Positions 32,996-43,823 of a stretch of DNA of 64,000 nucleotides are shown one piece after another (within the stretch, counting starts at the first letter, position 1; every line of letters begins with the position of its first letter). The position numbers and the translations under genes are program-made. Origin of the DNA: Panax quinquefolius (lineage: Eukaryota; Streptophyta; Magnoliopsida; Apiales; Araliaceae). Location of the stretch: positions 28,491,568 through 28,555,567 of the forward strand of contig CM035170.1 of NCBI GenBank assembly GCA_020205615.1, written 5' to 3'. Below the pieces are notes generated by a model. It saw nothing but the letters and a program-made list of their open reading frames with translations, made no database searches and was not told where the DNA came from.

Positions 32996-35589
32996 CCAAC
33001 AAAACACCAATAAATTCTGTTCCAAATAACTGAACATCCAATCGAACAACAATTATAAAGTTCGTTCCGACAAACTAGACGTATTCGTTCCGAAGAACTA
33101 TATAAATGTTTGTGTTGACCATTCGGGAGGACGGTGGTCCGCCCCGAAGGATATTTGTAAGACCCCAACTTTTTATGAATAAAGATTTAATTTCTCTAAT
33201 TATTATTTTGAATAATAAGGTGTTGATTTGATATAATGCTATAGTTATAGGTAATATGTGCAAAGTTTGCAAAGTAAGCAAGTTGTCATAAAATATTCGT
33301 TTTGTCGAGGAATATTTGTTTTGGTCGGGGAATATTCTTTTTCGTCGAAATATTCGCATTTATTTACAATCATCATCAGGACCACATAACGGAATTATCG
33401 CTGGATATATATAAATGACAAAGAATAACTTTTTAATAAAAAATAACGGCAAAATTTTTACCGTTAACTGTTGAAATACCCAGTGATAAAAGTACAGTAA
33501 TACGCGTTATTGCACAGTAGTACACAGTATTGCACAATATCTCTAATTATTGATTCTTACGTAAGAAGTCACTCAGTATTCAATAACTGCCACAGTAGTT
33601 GCTACATAGTATCTCATATCATTAATTCAATAATTATTATAGTTACATCTGCACAATATTTTATATTATTTGAATAATATTATTAGTTAGCATTATTGGC
33701 AATGTCTAGAAAGTTCTGTCGAGAAAAGGGTTAGGTTATATAATTGCGCGACAATAATGATAAATCCTTATCGGAAAGCCCCCTCTTTCCTGGGAATGAT
33801 CTGGTTGTTAATATTATAAGCTTATAATATTAATTGTGAATAATTATTATATGGTGGATATTGGTCAATTTTGATATAAATGAAGGATTCAACATGAAAT
33901 ATTTGTTGAAAGTTTGGCATATTTTTCTATGAAATCACAATTACCTTCAAAAATATTCATTCAAAAATATTATTATAATATATTATAATTATTTAAATAA
34001 TAATATTATATATATAAGCATGTGATTAAAATGACGGAAGTGAGCAAATTGTATTTGAATGCTTTGTTTTCAAAAGCAGTGTAGCATTGTCCTTTTTTTT
34101 CCTAACTTGATTAGTTGAAATTTTCTCCTGCATTCATTTCCAAAGTGTGGGCCTTCAACCAATAAGCATATGCAAGAAGTTAGGCGGAGAAAAAAGTTTG
34201 GCAGAGTTGGGCATATTTATTTGATTTTCCTCCGAGGTTGCACTATAAAAGGGGAGGCAACCTCCTTCCTAAACACACTAAAAATCTCAAGAATTCCTAC
34301 TGCAATATTGTGAGTATTTCTCTTGAGTATAAGAATACTTTGAGTGTAGCTTTTAGTGCAAGATTTTCACAAGATAATATCCGATTTTCAGTCAAATCTA
34401 GTTTTCCACTAAGGTAAAGGATATTATTTTATTTCAATACTCGTAAGAAATATAATTTTCTTTTATACTCCATATTATGTAAGTGATATTATTTTATTTT
34501 ATATTCTTAAATTTAAACTTACTATGGTAAGTATTGCTTCTATAATTCTTGAAATGATTAGAAATTCCTTAAGAATTGTGTTTCATCTAATATCATTTCA
34601 CTAGAATATTAGTTTGAACTTTCTTATTAAATTTTAATCTTTTCATTTCAGGGTACTATTCATGGGTACTATTTATATGGTACTATTCATGGGCACTATT
34701 CATACGGTACTATTCATGGATACTATTCATACGATACTATTCATACGGTACTATTCATGAGTATTATTCACAACATAATTTAATTTTCTTTTCTGTCCAA
34801 ATTATTTTTGATACATGAATATCATTCTTGAATTTTACTCCACAATTAGTTATCATGTTGACAATTTAGACATTCTTGAACTCGGGATAATTTGAATTAT
34901 AAATCTATAATATGTATCATTGATCTCACTTGATTGATTCTTATATCATTATCATCATCCTCATGCTTATATTGTGGTGAAAGTCATCTTTGGCCCGTAG
35001 TGCAAAGATGGACTCTTGATTGGTATGATTATGACCATGAATTGTGTATTGGTATAATCATAACCTTTAATGTTACAGATAAAAGTTTGTGGTCAAAGTC
35101 TTCTTTGGCCCGTACTGCATAGATGGACAAATGTATGACATGATCATGACTACTGATGATGCAAACGATTATCTTTGGCCTGTAGTGCATAGATAATTCT
35201 TTGATTAGAAATATTTATTGATCGGTGTTACAGGGATAAAATATTGATGATAGACTTTTAAATCATAGAAGATACACTACTAGAAATTCAACATATAGCG
35301 ACGAGTTATAGTGATTTGGCCAAGACGGGCGAATCATTATAGAAGTATATATATGACAGTCGACACGGAATCAAATCGGATAGAGGCTTTTTAATGAAAA
35401 AACCCTCCCATCTTGCCCCAGATCATTTCAATACTTCACTCCAATTTTTCCCCCCAAATTATCTTCGTCATCTCCCTCCTTTCTAACCCTTTCTCTCTCG
35501 TTACTCTTCCTCTACAGTCCTCTCTAACCAGATCATATACTTACCTTCTCGCGCTTTCTTTGAAATTGAAACTAAGGAACCAGTAAGCG

Positions 35590-35802
35590 ATGGGTCGATC
35601 CAATTACTCAAAAAGTAATTTGATAATACCTACGAGTACATGTATTCAAATGTTTTTCTTCTTCTATTTTTATTGAATTGCTTAATTGTTCTTTGTTCTT
35701 TTCTTTTTTATATTAAGGAATTGTTTGACTGATGAATATAGGCATGTAGTTCTTCCTCCTGAAGTTACCAAATTACTCCCTAAGAATAGGCTTCTTTCAG
35801 AG
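35590..35802 (+). pseudogene. CKS1: Captured fragment of CKS1 (CDK regulatory subunit)
   Basis: Exon 1 at 35590-35640 starts ATGGGTC and, allowing one lost base after the seventh, aligns as IQYSKK*FDNTYEY with the plant Cks start (IQYSEKYFDDTYEY). The Tyr codon has become TAA. Exon 2 at 35742-35802 encodes HVVLPPEVTKLLPKNRLLSE exactly in the family pattern, between an ATATAG acceptor and a GAG|GTGAG donor. Cks proteins bind cyclin-dependent kinases and their phospho-substrates. The C-terminal exon with the phosphate-binding and HxPEPH residues is missing or unrecognisable, so this is a dead transduplicated copy. Confidence 0.82.
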
Positions 35803-36734
35803 GTGAGTAGTAAATTTGGCTTCTAATTAGGGTTTTAGTAATTTTTCCTCATGATTTCGTGGTTTGGTTGTTGACAGAATCGATCAATTGATAAAAAACT
35901 GGAGCCCAGATTATAAACTATTTTCATCTCAATTTGTTGATTTTAATTATTTCAAAGTTAAACTCACAATTTGCCTGATTATGAGTTTTTAATAATTTCG
36001 TTTTTCTCTGAGACTTGGGCATAACAATATGCGTAAGTGTGTGTGTGTGTGTGTGTTTTATGTATGTATGATTGAGAAAATAGTGACATATGAAGTATGT
36101 GTTTTACTCATTTTCTTTACAGCCAATTGTAGTAAAGATTCCATTAAAATATAAGTGAATCCAGATACTCTACTTTCTTTGTAATAACGAAGGGGAATAT
36201 ATACAAGTCCGATACAGGACAGTGATATCTGACGCACTTATATTGGTGGCTTCATGGTGAAATTTACAATTAGCTTCCACTTGAAACAACAGTGCACCCT
36301 GCATTTATTGGATTTTGTTAGGTTGATATTATATCAATTAGCTCGATGCATTTACATTATGATTCATTTAACTACTTGTTTTATATACACATCTATATTA
36401 TGCTTGTGTTATAATAATATAACATTTTGAGATTCTAATAATCATTTTTTTTAATGTAAAATGATTGTATGTTGTTGTAGATGCTGATATAGTTTTAAAA
36501 TTTATATTCTGAAATTAGATGTCTAACTTTAGCTTTGATAATAATTTTTTTGCCATATTCATTTGCTTTGAAAAGATTATAGTATTTTTTAGCTTCTCAA
36601 TCTTTGAAGGAGGCCAATCACTTATCTTTATCACTCCCTTTCCCTGCAATAATCACTTATCTTTCACTTATCATCAGGAAGCCGACTAAAATTCACTCCT
36701 TTTCCCTGCAATAATCACTTATCTTTATCTTAGG

Positions 36735-37200
36735 CGGCAGTCCCTCACATTCTTGAGCAAACTGAAGAGACATTCTATAAGAGAATTATTAAGCGTCAAG
36801 AAGCGCATCATGATTTATGTTGCAACAAGATAAAGGAAATCCTTGCATAAGTTGTCCACAAAAATCGCAAGGATCCATGGCTTTAATGGTAAGGAATCAA
36901 AGTTTTGAAACTTATGGTACCTAGAGGATGACATTTATTCACTTCTTTAACTAATTATTTTTTGATATTTAGGTGAAGCTGAATCTTTCCAAGCTGAAAG
37001 ATATTAGTGATGATATCGACTTCTTTCAAGTCGCCCAAGAAGAATCATGATCATTCTTCCGTAAGAATGCTAATTTCAAAACCCGTAGTTCAATACAACA
37101 AACTTCGGTTTCATCATTTGTAATGACTATTTTTAGTAATTATAAAAGAGCCCCATTCACTTGTACAAAATGTCACAGGACTGGCAGTAGGTCTTAAAAA
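36735..37200 (+). pseudogene. Unrecognised captured exons in the CACTA element
   Basis: An exon-like stretch after TATCTTAG at 36733 encodes AAVPHILEQTEETFYKRII and KRQEAHHDLCCNKIKEILA before a stop. A second after TTTAG at 36972 encodes VKLNLSKLKDISDDIDFFQV and AQEES before a stop. A third near 37150 has PHSLVQNVTGLAV before an AG|TAGG border. They look like remnants of one plant gene with short introns. I do not recognise the family. Confidence 0.4.
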
Positions 37201-37354
37201 TTAGATCCGCATAACTTTTGTCACTGATTTGATCCGTAAAGATAATTGTCCTGTTGTGACCTGGTCCCAGAAGATAGTGTCATTCTATAGTTTGTTATGT
37301 GGTGCAGAAAAGCTAGGGAAGAAGCTATCAAATGGTGTTTATCGTAATGTTACT

Positions 37355-37655
37355 GGATCAATCATCTTCTTCAAATGAGGAACTAACATTCTTGGCAATG
37401 GTTGGGGAAAGATTTGGGTTGCAACAGTTAGACTTGTTGCCTGCTTGTGTATCTCTTCCTCTACGTCATGTAAGTGATAGCTAAATGTTCTGGGCATTAA
37501 TAAAAATAATGGAGATTGATAATTTATATGTATGAAGAGAAGAGCCATGTACCACATTTATAGAAGTAGGTTGTGGCTATTGATGGGTCTACCATTGATG
37601 GTATGGAGCATATTTTCAACTCTAGGAGTGTGGTGCAGGGTGGAGTGCGAGAGGA
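37355..37655 (+). pseudogene. Captured fragment resembling anaphase-promoting complex subunit 1
   Basis: Two exon-like stretches. The first ends in a clear donor CAT|GTAAGT at 37469 and encodes NEELTFLAMVGERFGLQQLD followed by LLPACVSLPLRH. The second, about 37570-37655, encodes AIDGSTIDGMEHIFNSRSVV. From memory of the family, plant APC1 has a GERFGL..LDLLP.GVSLPLRHAL block and, further on, a DGMEHIFNS block. The order and strand fit. APC1 is the scaffold of the cell-cycle ubiquitin ligase. The short match and lack of a search keep this tentative. Confidence 0.5.
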
Positions 37656-37740
37656 TAGAATTTTACTTTTTTTCTTAAATTGTGATTGTATTTTATGAAT
37701 GTAACAGTTTCAGATATTTTTTTTCCTTGCACTAACCAGG

Positions 37741-37887
37741 TATGTACATGATATCTTCATAAGATATTGCTGTGATGGGAAGATAAAGACTGAACTTATC
37801 AAGAAGCAGGAAAGACTGATCCAAGGATGGAGGAAGGAATTACAGGACCAATTGGAAAAGCACAAAACCGAGTTAGAGAGGGTATAA
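37741..37887 (+). pseudogene. Unrecognised charged coiled-coil exon in the CACTA element
   Basis: After an AACCAG acceptor-like site, an open stretch encodes YVHDIFIRYCCDGKIKTELI followed by KKQERLIQGWRKELQDQLEK and HKTELERV before TAA. The heptad-like spacing of Leu and Ile with many Lys and Glu suggests a coiled coil. It could be the last exon of a captured gene or of an element protein. Confidence 0.35.
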
Positions 37888-38770
37888 CTAATGTAATCGA
37901 TATCTTTTGTACTAATTGTAATGTTGTAATGTGAATAATTTTAAATGATGTATATAATACTTTTTTATATTTTATTTTATATTGTATTTGTATTTGTTGA
38001 ATAAATTTGCATTATTAATTATTTTTTTTTTAAATATAAAAAGTCTATAGCGACAGTCATCGACCGTAGCTATAGACATCTAAACACGATTTTGGCATGA
38101 CCTATAGAGACGATCGCCGATCATCGCTATAAATCAAAGGACCGTCACTATAGGTTTTAGCGACGGCTTCTATAGCGACGGTCGGCGACCGTCGCTATAG
38201 CCTAGAGCGACGGTCTTTTGGCCTATAGCGACGGTCGGCGACCGTAGCTATAGGTCAATTTTCTAGTAGTGATAATAGATATCATGCTCTACTTAACTCT
38301 TTTAATGGATTATTATTTCCACTGCAGTTGTTGATCTAAATCTGGTTGTCTACTGTATTCTATCAAATTTTTCCATGTTGAGGACTAAGGATAATTTGTT
38401 CTACATTATCTTAGTCATAATATTCTTTACTGGCCTAGTTGAGCTCACCCTTTTCCTTTTGGTTCCATTGTTCTTCTCAGGAGGCGAGAATGTAGCTGGG
38501 ACTAGTCGGGGAGTGGAGTAATGGTCCAAGATGGTTATTATAGAAATCCTCACTATTTTGTAAAATAGTGTGACAATAATTGTAATGAAAACATTATTTG
38601 AGTTTGGATATTGTCTATGAGACAATATTTGTATTGAAACTCACAGCTTACGTTTTGTCGTATTTTACACGACAATTAATAGTTGTATAACTAAAGTTTG
38701 TATTTGAATTCTGTACCATGTATTTGGCGACTCAGAATGGGTTGTATGGACCTATTTTGGGTGCGTCACA

Positions 38771-38790
38771 GTTGGTATTAGAGCTTAGGG
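38771..38790 (+). other. Primer binding site of element D
   Basis: TTGGTATTAGAGCTTAGGG begins one base after the LTR end. One C-to-T change separates it from the standard initiator-Met site TTGGTATCAGAGC. Confidence 0.82.
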
Positions 38791-38966
38791 ATATGATCTC
38801 TGGTGGAGATCTGGGATTAGAACTGGGAGGGGAGAGACGAGTAAATCCTTTGCTAGTGTGTCCTACCTAAGCTTATTTGTTATTTAATTGGCCGGTCAGA
38901 ATATAGGGATAATATGTGGCATGTCAATTTCTTTAATTAACCCTTTTTTTGTGGCAGTATTTGAGA

Positions 38967-39935
38967 ATGACATATGAAAATTTTGAGATAAACAATGGAG
39001 CACATGAGACCGTTGAGACACCACCAATCAATAACCAGGATAATGTGCATCAGAAAGGCAATAATTCTCCTGTAAATAACAACACCGACCAAATGATAAA
39101 TGATGGGATGTTTAGGAGCTTTCTACAATTCATGGAACACCAAACGAGAGAGAATCATGTTCAAAATGCAGGTGGAAACAATAGTAACTCACGACTGGTC
39201 ACTGCTAAGCAATTCAAGGAGTTGGGACCGCTAGAGTTTTTGGGAAAGCCAGAGCCACTTAAGGCAGAAGCATGTATTAAGCATATCACCAAGATATTTG
39301 ATGTCTTGGGATGCACAGAGGAGCAAAAGGTTCCCTTCACCACTTATATGTTGCGTGGAGAGGAAGATTACTAGTGGGAATTTATAAAACGTACTCATCT
39401 GTCTGCACTTAAGATGTCTTGGGAGAAGTTCTAGGAATTGTTCAATGATAAGTACTTTTCAGAAAGTATTCGTCATATGAAGGAGGTGGAATTCATCAAA
39501 CTGGAACAGAACAATATGATTGTATCACAATACGAGGCCAAGCTTACGAAGTTATCCCAGTTTGCATCCCATTTGGTGGATAATGAGGAGAGAATGACAC
39601 GAATATTTTTGAGAGGTTTGAAACCTGAAATTCTCCAATACTTCATTTCTTATAAACTTTGTCTGTATTCAGATATTGTGAATATGGCTCAATTATTGGA
39701 GCGAGATAATGACATAGTTCAACCAAAAGACAACAACCGGCAACACGATAATAGTCATACCAGTGGCAACAGTCATCGAAGTAGTGATAACCAACGTGGA
39801 AGAAATTATCATGCTGGAAATGGTAACCACTTCAGTGGTAATCCTAGCCAAGATAATAGAAGAAACGAGTCAAGCAAAAATTTCAAAAAGAGAAGATTCA
39901 ACAATGACAAAAAGACATCGACAAAGAAAGACTAA
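38967..39935 (+). pseudogene. gag of element D, two nonsense changes only
   Basis: One frame from the ATG at 38967 to a TAA at 39933, broken only by TAG at 39372 (relatives have YWWE, so Trp TGG to TAG) and TAG at 39432 (relatives have FQELF, so Gln CAG to TAG). It starts MTYENFEINNGAHETVETPP. The core has FLGKPEPLKAEACIKHITKI, FNDKYFSESIRHMKEVEFIK and ERMTRIFLRGLKPEI, then an Asn/Ser/His-rich tail before the zinc knuckle. Both stops are transitions at CHG or CHH cytosines, as methylation damage makes. Apart from these the frame is clean, unlike elements B and E. Confidence 0.88.
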
Positions 39936-39977
39936 AGACCAACAACCGCTTTCTAGGGAGGAAACGACCACCGCTAG

Positions 39978-40470
39978 ATGTTACAGACACGGAGAGAGAG
40001 ATATCATCCAAACTGCATACGCCTTTCTAAGGTGTGTTTCAGTTGTGGAAAGGACGATCACATAGCTCGATTTTTTCCTGTAGCAAAGTCAATTCCAGCT
40101 GGGACGGTGGCACCAAAGGCTGTCCCAAACAAGTCAAAGTCGATGGTTCAAGGAAGAGCGTTTGTCTTGACTTCTCAAAAAGTGAAGAACCCGAATGAAG
40201 TTATCACGGGTAAGCTAATCATAAACTCTTGCAAAGTCTATACCTTATTAGATACCAGTTCTACCCATTTTTTATTTCACCTGCTTGTGCTCAATGTTTG
40301 AACTTGAGCCCTGAGAAATTAAACTTTGACTTATCTGTTGAACCTCGGTTACGAGAAACCTTCATTACATCCACTGTTTATAAATCTTGTTTGATTCAAA
40401 TCGACACCCTCACATTACCTGTTGATCTCATGTCTTTGAAAATACTTGCATTTGATGTGATTTGAGGGAT
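39978..40470 (+). pseudogene. gag zinc knuckle and protease of element D
   Basis: The knuckle reads CFSCGKDDHIARFF, so the last Cys is replaced by Phe. The protease active site is LLDTSSTHF in place of LLDTGSTHSF: the catalytic Asp stays but the Gly is Ser. A one-base loss follows, and the downstream frame (from 40229) continues FISPACAQCLNLS and LMSLKILAFDVI up to a TGA where relatives have GGA or CGA-type codons before IDWL. It is non-functional as read. It is part of the gag-pol polyprotein. Confidence 0.85.
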
Positions 40471-40479
40471 TGATTGGCT

Positions 40480-41543
40480 AACTTCTCATCATGCTAAAAT
40501 CGATTATTTTCGTAAGATTGTTAGTTTTCATATTCCTAACCAACCTGTTATGCAAATTCAAGCAACCAAACCACTAAAGTCAATCATTGTCATATCAAGC
40601 CATAAAGCCATTCATTTATTGAAAAACAGATGTCAAGCTTTCTTAGCCCATGTCATGGATTTAAATAAAAATACGTCAGATTTGAATGATATTTCTGTTT
40701 TAATGAATTTCCGGATGAATTTCCTAAAAAACTTCATGGCCTACCCCCGGAATATAAAATCGAGTTTTGTATTGACCTTGAACTCGGTACAAAACCCATT
40801 TCTAAAACCCCATATCTAATGGCTCCTATTGAACTTCAGGAGTTAAAAACCCAACTACAGGAGTTATTAGATATTGGTTTCATTCATCCTAGTACATCTC
40901 TTTGGGGTGCTTCTATTTTATTCATAAAGAAGAAAGGTGGGAGTATGCGACTTTGTATTGACTATCGGGAGTTGAACCATGTCACCATCAAAAATAGGTA
41001 CCCATTACCTCGCATTGATGACCTATTTAACCAGTTTCAAGGTGCTAAATTCTTCTCAAAGATCGATCTTAGTTCCGGATATCATCAGTTAAAGATTAAA
41101 ACCGATGACATTCCAAAGAATGCTTTCGAACTCGGTACGGGCATTACGAATTTCCAGTCATGTCTTTTGGATTGACTAATGCTCCCGCTGCCTTCATGGA
41201 TATGATGAACCGAGTATTCAAGAAATATTTGGATCATTTTGTGGTTGTCTTTATTGATGACATCCTCATTTACTTCAAAAGCCGTGAAGATCATGAGCAA
41301 CACTTGAGGCTGATACTCCAAAAGCTTCGCGAAAATAAGTTATATGCCAAGTTGAAGAAATGCGAGTTCTGGCTTGAGGAAGTAGCATTCCTTGGGCACA
41401 TGATATCGAATCATGAAATATCAGTTGACTCGACGAAGATTAAAGCAATACAAAGTTGGGAGCAACCTAAGTCAGTAACTGAAATACGTAGCTTTCTAGG
41501 CTTAGCTGGTTATTATCGGAGATTCGTGGAAGGATTTTCTTGA
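40480..41543 (+). pseudogene. Reverse transcriptase of element D
   Basis: The linker SFHIPNQPVMQIQATKPLKS leads into the polymerase. 40819-41175 encodes [40 protein letters not shown] and [18 protein letters not shown] frame change near 41130-41160 is followed by an open stretch with [40 protein letters not shown] (catalytic FIDD intact) and the thumb to [18 protein letters not shown]. It stops at TGA 41541, where relatives have CGA (Arg), a CpG transition. All catalytic motifs are present. Confidence 0.88.
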
Positions 41544-41564
41544 ATCGCCACTCCTTTAACTCAA

Positions 41565-42002
41565 TTGACTCAAAAAGATACAAAATTCAGATGGAGCGAG
41601 GAATGTGAAAAGAGCTTCCAAGAACTCAAGAGGAGACTCATTTCAGCACATGTTCTGACAATACCATCAGGTTCAGAGGGATTTGTCACTTACAACGATG
41701 CTTCAGGTAGAGGTTTAGGATGTGTTCTCATACAACATGAGAAAGTCATAACCTATGCCTCACGACAACTCAAAGAATATGAGAGGAATTATCCTACTCA
41801 TGATCTAGAGTCAAGCGGCCATGATTTTTATGCGCTAAAGATCTGGAGACACTACCTGTATGGGGAGAAAATGGAGATATATACAGATCATAAAAGCCTC
41901 AAATACTTCTTCACCAAAAATGAACTCAACATGAGGCATCGACGTTGGCTCGAGCTGTTGAAAGATTACGACCATACCATTCAATACCATCTTAGAAAAT
42001 AG
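41565..42002 (+). pseudogene. RNase H of element D
   Basis: Open 145 codons. The first catalytic position reads [16 protein letters not shown] (Asp kept), then [20 protein letters not shown], where the Glu is kept but a small insertion alters LAAVVFALK, then [11 protein letters not shown]. It runs to QYHLRK* at 42002, where the stop replaces a residue found in relatives. It is part of the polyprotein. Confidence 0.85.
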
Positions 42003-42309
42003 AACGTGGTAGCTGACGCGTTGAGTAGAAGATCATATGCGACTACGAGTGCGATGTTGTTAACACAAAGACCCATTTTGTATGACTTACAAAGGATAGA
42101 GATAAAGTTAAAAACTCCAGGGACCCACGTGAAGATGGAAAATATATGAGTAGAACCAACTTTAATCGATAAAGTTAAAGTTGCTCAAGCTACAGACCCA
42201 GAGCTGATGCGTATGAAGAAGAAAGTACAAGAATGTGCTATTCCAGAGGGAAGAATCGACGAAGAAGGAATACTTTAAGTCAACTCCAGACTTTGTGTTC
42301 CTGAAGACT

Positions 42310-43409
42310 CTAAATTAAAGTATAAAATCATGATGGAGGCACACAACACACCGTTTATAATATGTATTATGATCTTCGACATACATTTTGGTAGAGTAAT
42401 ATGAAGAAAGAAATTGCAGAGTTTATCTCAAGGTGTTTAACTTGTCAACGTGTCAAGGTGAAGCATCAAGTTCCAAAAGGTTCATTGCAACCACTTGAAA
42501 TTCCTGAATGGAAGTGGGAACACATCAATATGGATTTCATTACTGGTCTTCCAAAGGTTTTGCAAGGCATAGATGCAATTTGGGTCATTGTCGATAGATT
42601 AACCACGTCTTGCTCATTTTTACATATACGAGAAACTTATTCACTTGAACGTCTTGCTCTTATGTACATAAATGAGATTGTGAGATTTCATGGTATGCCA
42701 GTATCCATAGTTTCTGATCAAGACCCAAGATTCAGTTCACAATTTTGGGTCAGCTTGCAGAAATCTATGAGAACTGATTTACGATTCAGTTATGCATATC
42801 ATCCTCAGACAGACGGGCAGTCGGAAAAGGACTATTCAAACTCTTGAAGATCTATTGAGACTTTGTGTACTAGACTTCAAAGGAACTTAGGACAAGTACT
42901 TACTATTGGTGGAATGATCTTATAACAACAACTATCAAGCGAGTATAGGCATGGCTCCATTCGAGGCGTTGTATGTACGAAAGTGTTGTTCTCTAGTATG
43001 TTGGGACGAGGTGGGTGAAGCAATGTTGTTGGGACTAGAAATGGTACGCATGACTACGGAAAAGATTCAAATGATCCGACAACGTATACAAACCTCACAA
43101 GATCGACAAAAGAGTTATGTTGATCTTCATCGAAGGGACGTAGAGTTCAATGTTGGAGATCATGTATTATTACGTGTTGCTCCATGGAAAGGAGTTACAA
43201 GATTCGGAAAGAGTGGAAAGCTCAACCCTCAATTTATTGGTCCATTTGAAATCCTCGTAGGAACTGTGGTTTATAGATTCGCCTTACCACCAAGTATGTC
43301 TCGTGTTCATAATGTTTTTCATATATCCATGCTACGTAAATATGTGGAAGACCAAAACAACATTATTAAATTTGAACCAGATGAGATAGCAGGAAGATTT
43401 AATGTATGA
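42310..43409 (+). pseudogene. Integrase of element D with GPY/F tail
   Basis: The zinc-binding start is damaged near 42350 (a deletion removes the His block) but CLTCQRVKVKHQVPKGSLQP survives. The catalytic core 42401-42847 shows WEHINMDFITGLPK (first Asp), SIVSDQDPRFSSQFW (second Asp) and YHPQTDGQSEK (Glu). Frame changes at about 42840 and 42890 lead to the open stretch 42951-43409 with MAPFEALYVRKC, GDHVLLRVAPWKGVTRFGKS and FIGPFEILVG, the GPY/F module. The DDE triad is complete. Confidence 0.86.
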
Positions 43410-43600
43410 GGAGGTACCTGTCAAAATCTTGGATAAGAAGGAACATATTCTATGCTCAAAGGTTATACCTTAAGTCAAAGTTTTATGGAGAAACCATGAT
43501 ATTGAGGAAATGACCTGGGAGTCTGAATCTGAAATAAAAACAAGGCATCCTCACCTCTTCGACATACCAGGTACGTACATCAATTTTGAGGACGAAATTT
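43395..43600 (+). pseudogene. Chromodomain of element D
   Basis: In the frame after the GPY/F part come EEVPVKILDKKEHI-like residues, VIPXVKVLWRNHDIEEMTWE-like residues and the PHLFDIPGTY end. The aromatic cage positions are partly kept. It directly precedes the polypurine tract. Confidence 0.78.
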
Positions 43601-43616
43601 CATAAGGACGGGAGGT

Positions 43617-43823
43617 AGTAAGACCCCAACTTTTTATGAATAAAGATTTAATTTCTCTAATTATTATTTTGAATAATAAGGTGTTGATTTGATATAATGT
43701 TATGGACCACATAACTTGGAATGATATGTGCAAAAAGTTTGCAAAGTAAGCAAGTTTGTTATAAAATATTCGCTTTGTTTCAGGGAATATTTTTTTTATT
43801 TGGGAATATTTGTATGGCTTCTT
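43617..43823 (+). mobile_element. 3' LTR of element D, first fragment
   Basis: Follows the polypurine tract AAGGACGGGAGG. It matches the first 200 bp of the 5' LTR (33156-33360), with the first base changed (AGTAAGACCCC). It breaks off where element E begins. Confidence 0.82.

Larger units (their letters stand above)
35272..38274 (+). mobile_element. CACTA (En/Spm) element carrying host gene fragments, target duplication ATA
   Basis: Terminal inverted repeats are CACTACTAGAAA at 35275-35286 and its complement at 38260-38271, with ATA on both sides (35272-35274, 38272-38274), the 3-bp duplication of this superfamily. The right end (38040-38255) has subterminal palindromes, the best being CTATAGCGACGGTC paired over a GGC loop at 38170-38200. 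No transposase is encoded. Instead the 3-kb body holds exon remnants of cellular genes with intact splice borders, like Pack-CACTA elements. It inserted after element D had formed its LTR. Confidence 0.92.
33156..38770 (+). mobile_element. 5' LTR of element D, split by a CACTA element
   Basis: LTR parts 33156-35274 and 38275-38770 add up to about 2.6 kb. Landmarks are TTCTTACGTAAGAA at 33554-33567, a weakened U3 hairpin near 33750-33775, TATAAAAGG at 34244, a donor AAG|GTAAAG at 34414, ACTATTCATGG-type repeats at 34655-34770, hairpin cassettes at 34985-35200, an acceptor TTCTTCTCAG ending at 38480 and a terminal hairpin at 38608-38628. It ends GTGCGTCACA at 38770. Confidence 0.9.

Noticed and set aside
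35275..38271. Functional CKS1 gene inside the CACTA element
   Set aside because: Exon 1 has a lost base and a stop, its donor is changed, and the C-terminal exon is not found.
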